From JACVRW01 sp036009005 (GTDB lineage Bacteria > Actinomycetota > Thermoleophilia > Solirubrobacterales > Thermoleophilaceae): DNA of 15,466 nt. This document shows positions 15,131 to 15,466 of the stretch, piece by piece (positions within the stretch are counted from its first letter, which is position 1; each line of letters begins with the position of its first letter). The DNA lies in contig DASYMP010000054.1 of assembly GCA_036009005.1 (NCBI GenBank), positions 1-15,466 on the forward strand, in the 5' to 3' direction. A program made the translations under genes and the position numbers. The notes under the pieces were generated by a model, which was given only the letters and a program-made list of their open reading frames with translations, was not told the origin of the DNA and made no database searches.

Positions 15131-15466
15131 GCCCGCGACTCCGGAGCGGCCGCGCCGGGACGCATCTTCGCGTCCGCTATGCGCACCGCCTCGACGATGT
15201 GCTGGTAGCCGGTGCAGCGGCAGAGGTTCCCGCTGATCGCCTCGCGGATCTCGTCGTCGGCGAGCAGCTCGGTGCGCGAGTCGTCCTCGAGCACACCGCA
15301 GACCGCGAGCACGAACCCGGGCGTGCAGAAGCCGCACTGAAGCCCGTGAGCGTCCTGGAACGCCTGCTGCACCGGGTGGAGCGGCTCGCCCTCCTTCGAG
15401 AGGCCCTCGATCGTCACGACATCGGCAGCCTCCGCCTGGACGGCCAGCATCAGGCACGAGCGCACG
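15127..15466 (-). CDS. [2Fe-2S] small subunit (S2), 5' part outside window
   Basis: C-terminal part of a second iron-sulphur subunit; the coding frame runs off the right edge, so roughly the first 55-60 residues are missing. Visible are the RSCLM segment carrying the last cysteine of the first cluster and the complete helical-domain cluster: CGFCTPG and CRCTGY, with spacing C-x2-C ... C-x-C. Counting from the codon ending at 15465, these are C44, C47, C82 and C84. The stop overlaps the L2 start as GTGA, so S2 and L2 are partners. The sequence between clusters differs clearly from S1, so this is an old paralogue rather than a recent duplicate. In canonical M-S-L order a second medium subunit gene could lie just beyond the right edge. 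Confidence 0.92.
   Translation of the reverse strand, partial: VRSCLMLAVQAEAADVVTIEGLSKEGEPLHPVQQAFQDAHGLQCGFCTPGFVLAVCGVLEDDSRTELLADDEIREAISGNLCRCTGYQHIVEAVRIADAKMRPGAAAPESRA

Noticed and set aside
12911..15208. Long open frame of 765 codons on the plus strand
   Set aside because: It lies opposite L2 and its translation is rich in Arg, His, Val and Asp with no domain. It is the usual antisense shadow of a GC-rich gene. Similar long plus-strand frames at 2417-3760, 3841-5136, 5066-6454 and 9605-10390 were rejected for the same reason.
8957..15466. True aerobic CO dehydrogenase (form I coxMSL)
   Set aside because: Neither large subunit has the AYRCSFR loop; the copper-ligand cysteine position is Gly in both.
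1..15466. RNA genes, CRISPR arrays, insertion sequences, long repeats or intergenic promoters
   Set aside because: Essentially every base is within a supported gene. I saw no repeat arrays, terminal inverted repeats, transposase or tRNA-like sequence, and the only non-coding gaps are 5 and 16 bases.

Overview
The window is very GC-rich, almost gap-free bacterial DNA. Codons end almost uniformly in G or C, GTG and TTG starts are frequent, and neighbouring genes overlap by 4 bases. With the gene content (paired molybdenum hydroxylases, hydantoinase and carbamoylase, HEAT-repeat protein with glycosyltransferase) this fits a soil-type high-GC actinobacterium, perhaps Thermoleophilia/Solirubrobacterales. 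That lineage guess is inference. I see no RNA gene, mobile element, CRISPR array or long repeat. No non-coding stretch exceeds about 16 bases, so both transcription units must have their promoters outside the window.

Left part (1-2168, plus strand): the 3' part of a HEAT-repeat protein gene runs in from the left edge and overlaps, by TTGA, a membrane processive-type family 2 glycosyltransferase. The pair probably makes or exports a surface polysaccharide.

Right part (15466 down to 2162, minus strand): one tightly packed run of twelve genes enters from the right edge. In order of transcription these are: a 5'-truncated [2Fe-2S] small subunit (S2); a molybdopterin large subunit (L2); an FAD medium subunit (M); a second small subunit (S1); a second large subunit (L1); a CoxG-like SRPBCC protein; a 55-residue single-span membrane microprotein; a MoxR/CoxD AAA+ ATPase; a CoxE-like VWA protein; an M20-family carbamoylase/allantoate-amidohydrolase-like enzyme; a hydantoinase/dihydropyrimidinase; and an acyl-CoA synthetase. 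Eight of the eleven junctions are ATGA or GTGA overlaps (one of them, into the synthetase, depends on a GTG start), one is an 8-base overlap, and two are gaps of 5 and 16 bases. The 16-base gap holds the best Shine-Dalgarno sequence of the run.

How the genes may work together: the first part resembles a CO-dehydrogenase (cox) locus, but neither large subunit has the AYRCSFR loop of true CO dehydrogenase. Both are xanthine-dehydrogenase-family hydroxylases of unknown substrate. CoxD, CoxE and CoxG-like proteins would mature and tether them. The downstream hydantoinase and carbamoylase would open a cyclic ureide and strip its carbamoyl group. My working hypothesis is a nitrogen-heterocycle catabolic operon. 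Two hydroxylations of an imidazole-type ring give exactly a hydantoin, which the next two enzymes would convert to an amino acid, CO2 and ammonia. The acyl-CoA synthetase would activate a carboxylate before or after this. The route is inference; the enzyme families are well supported.
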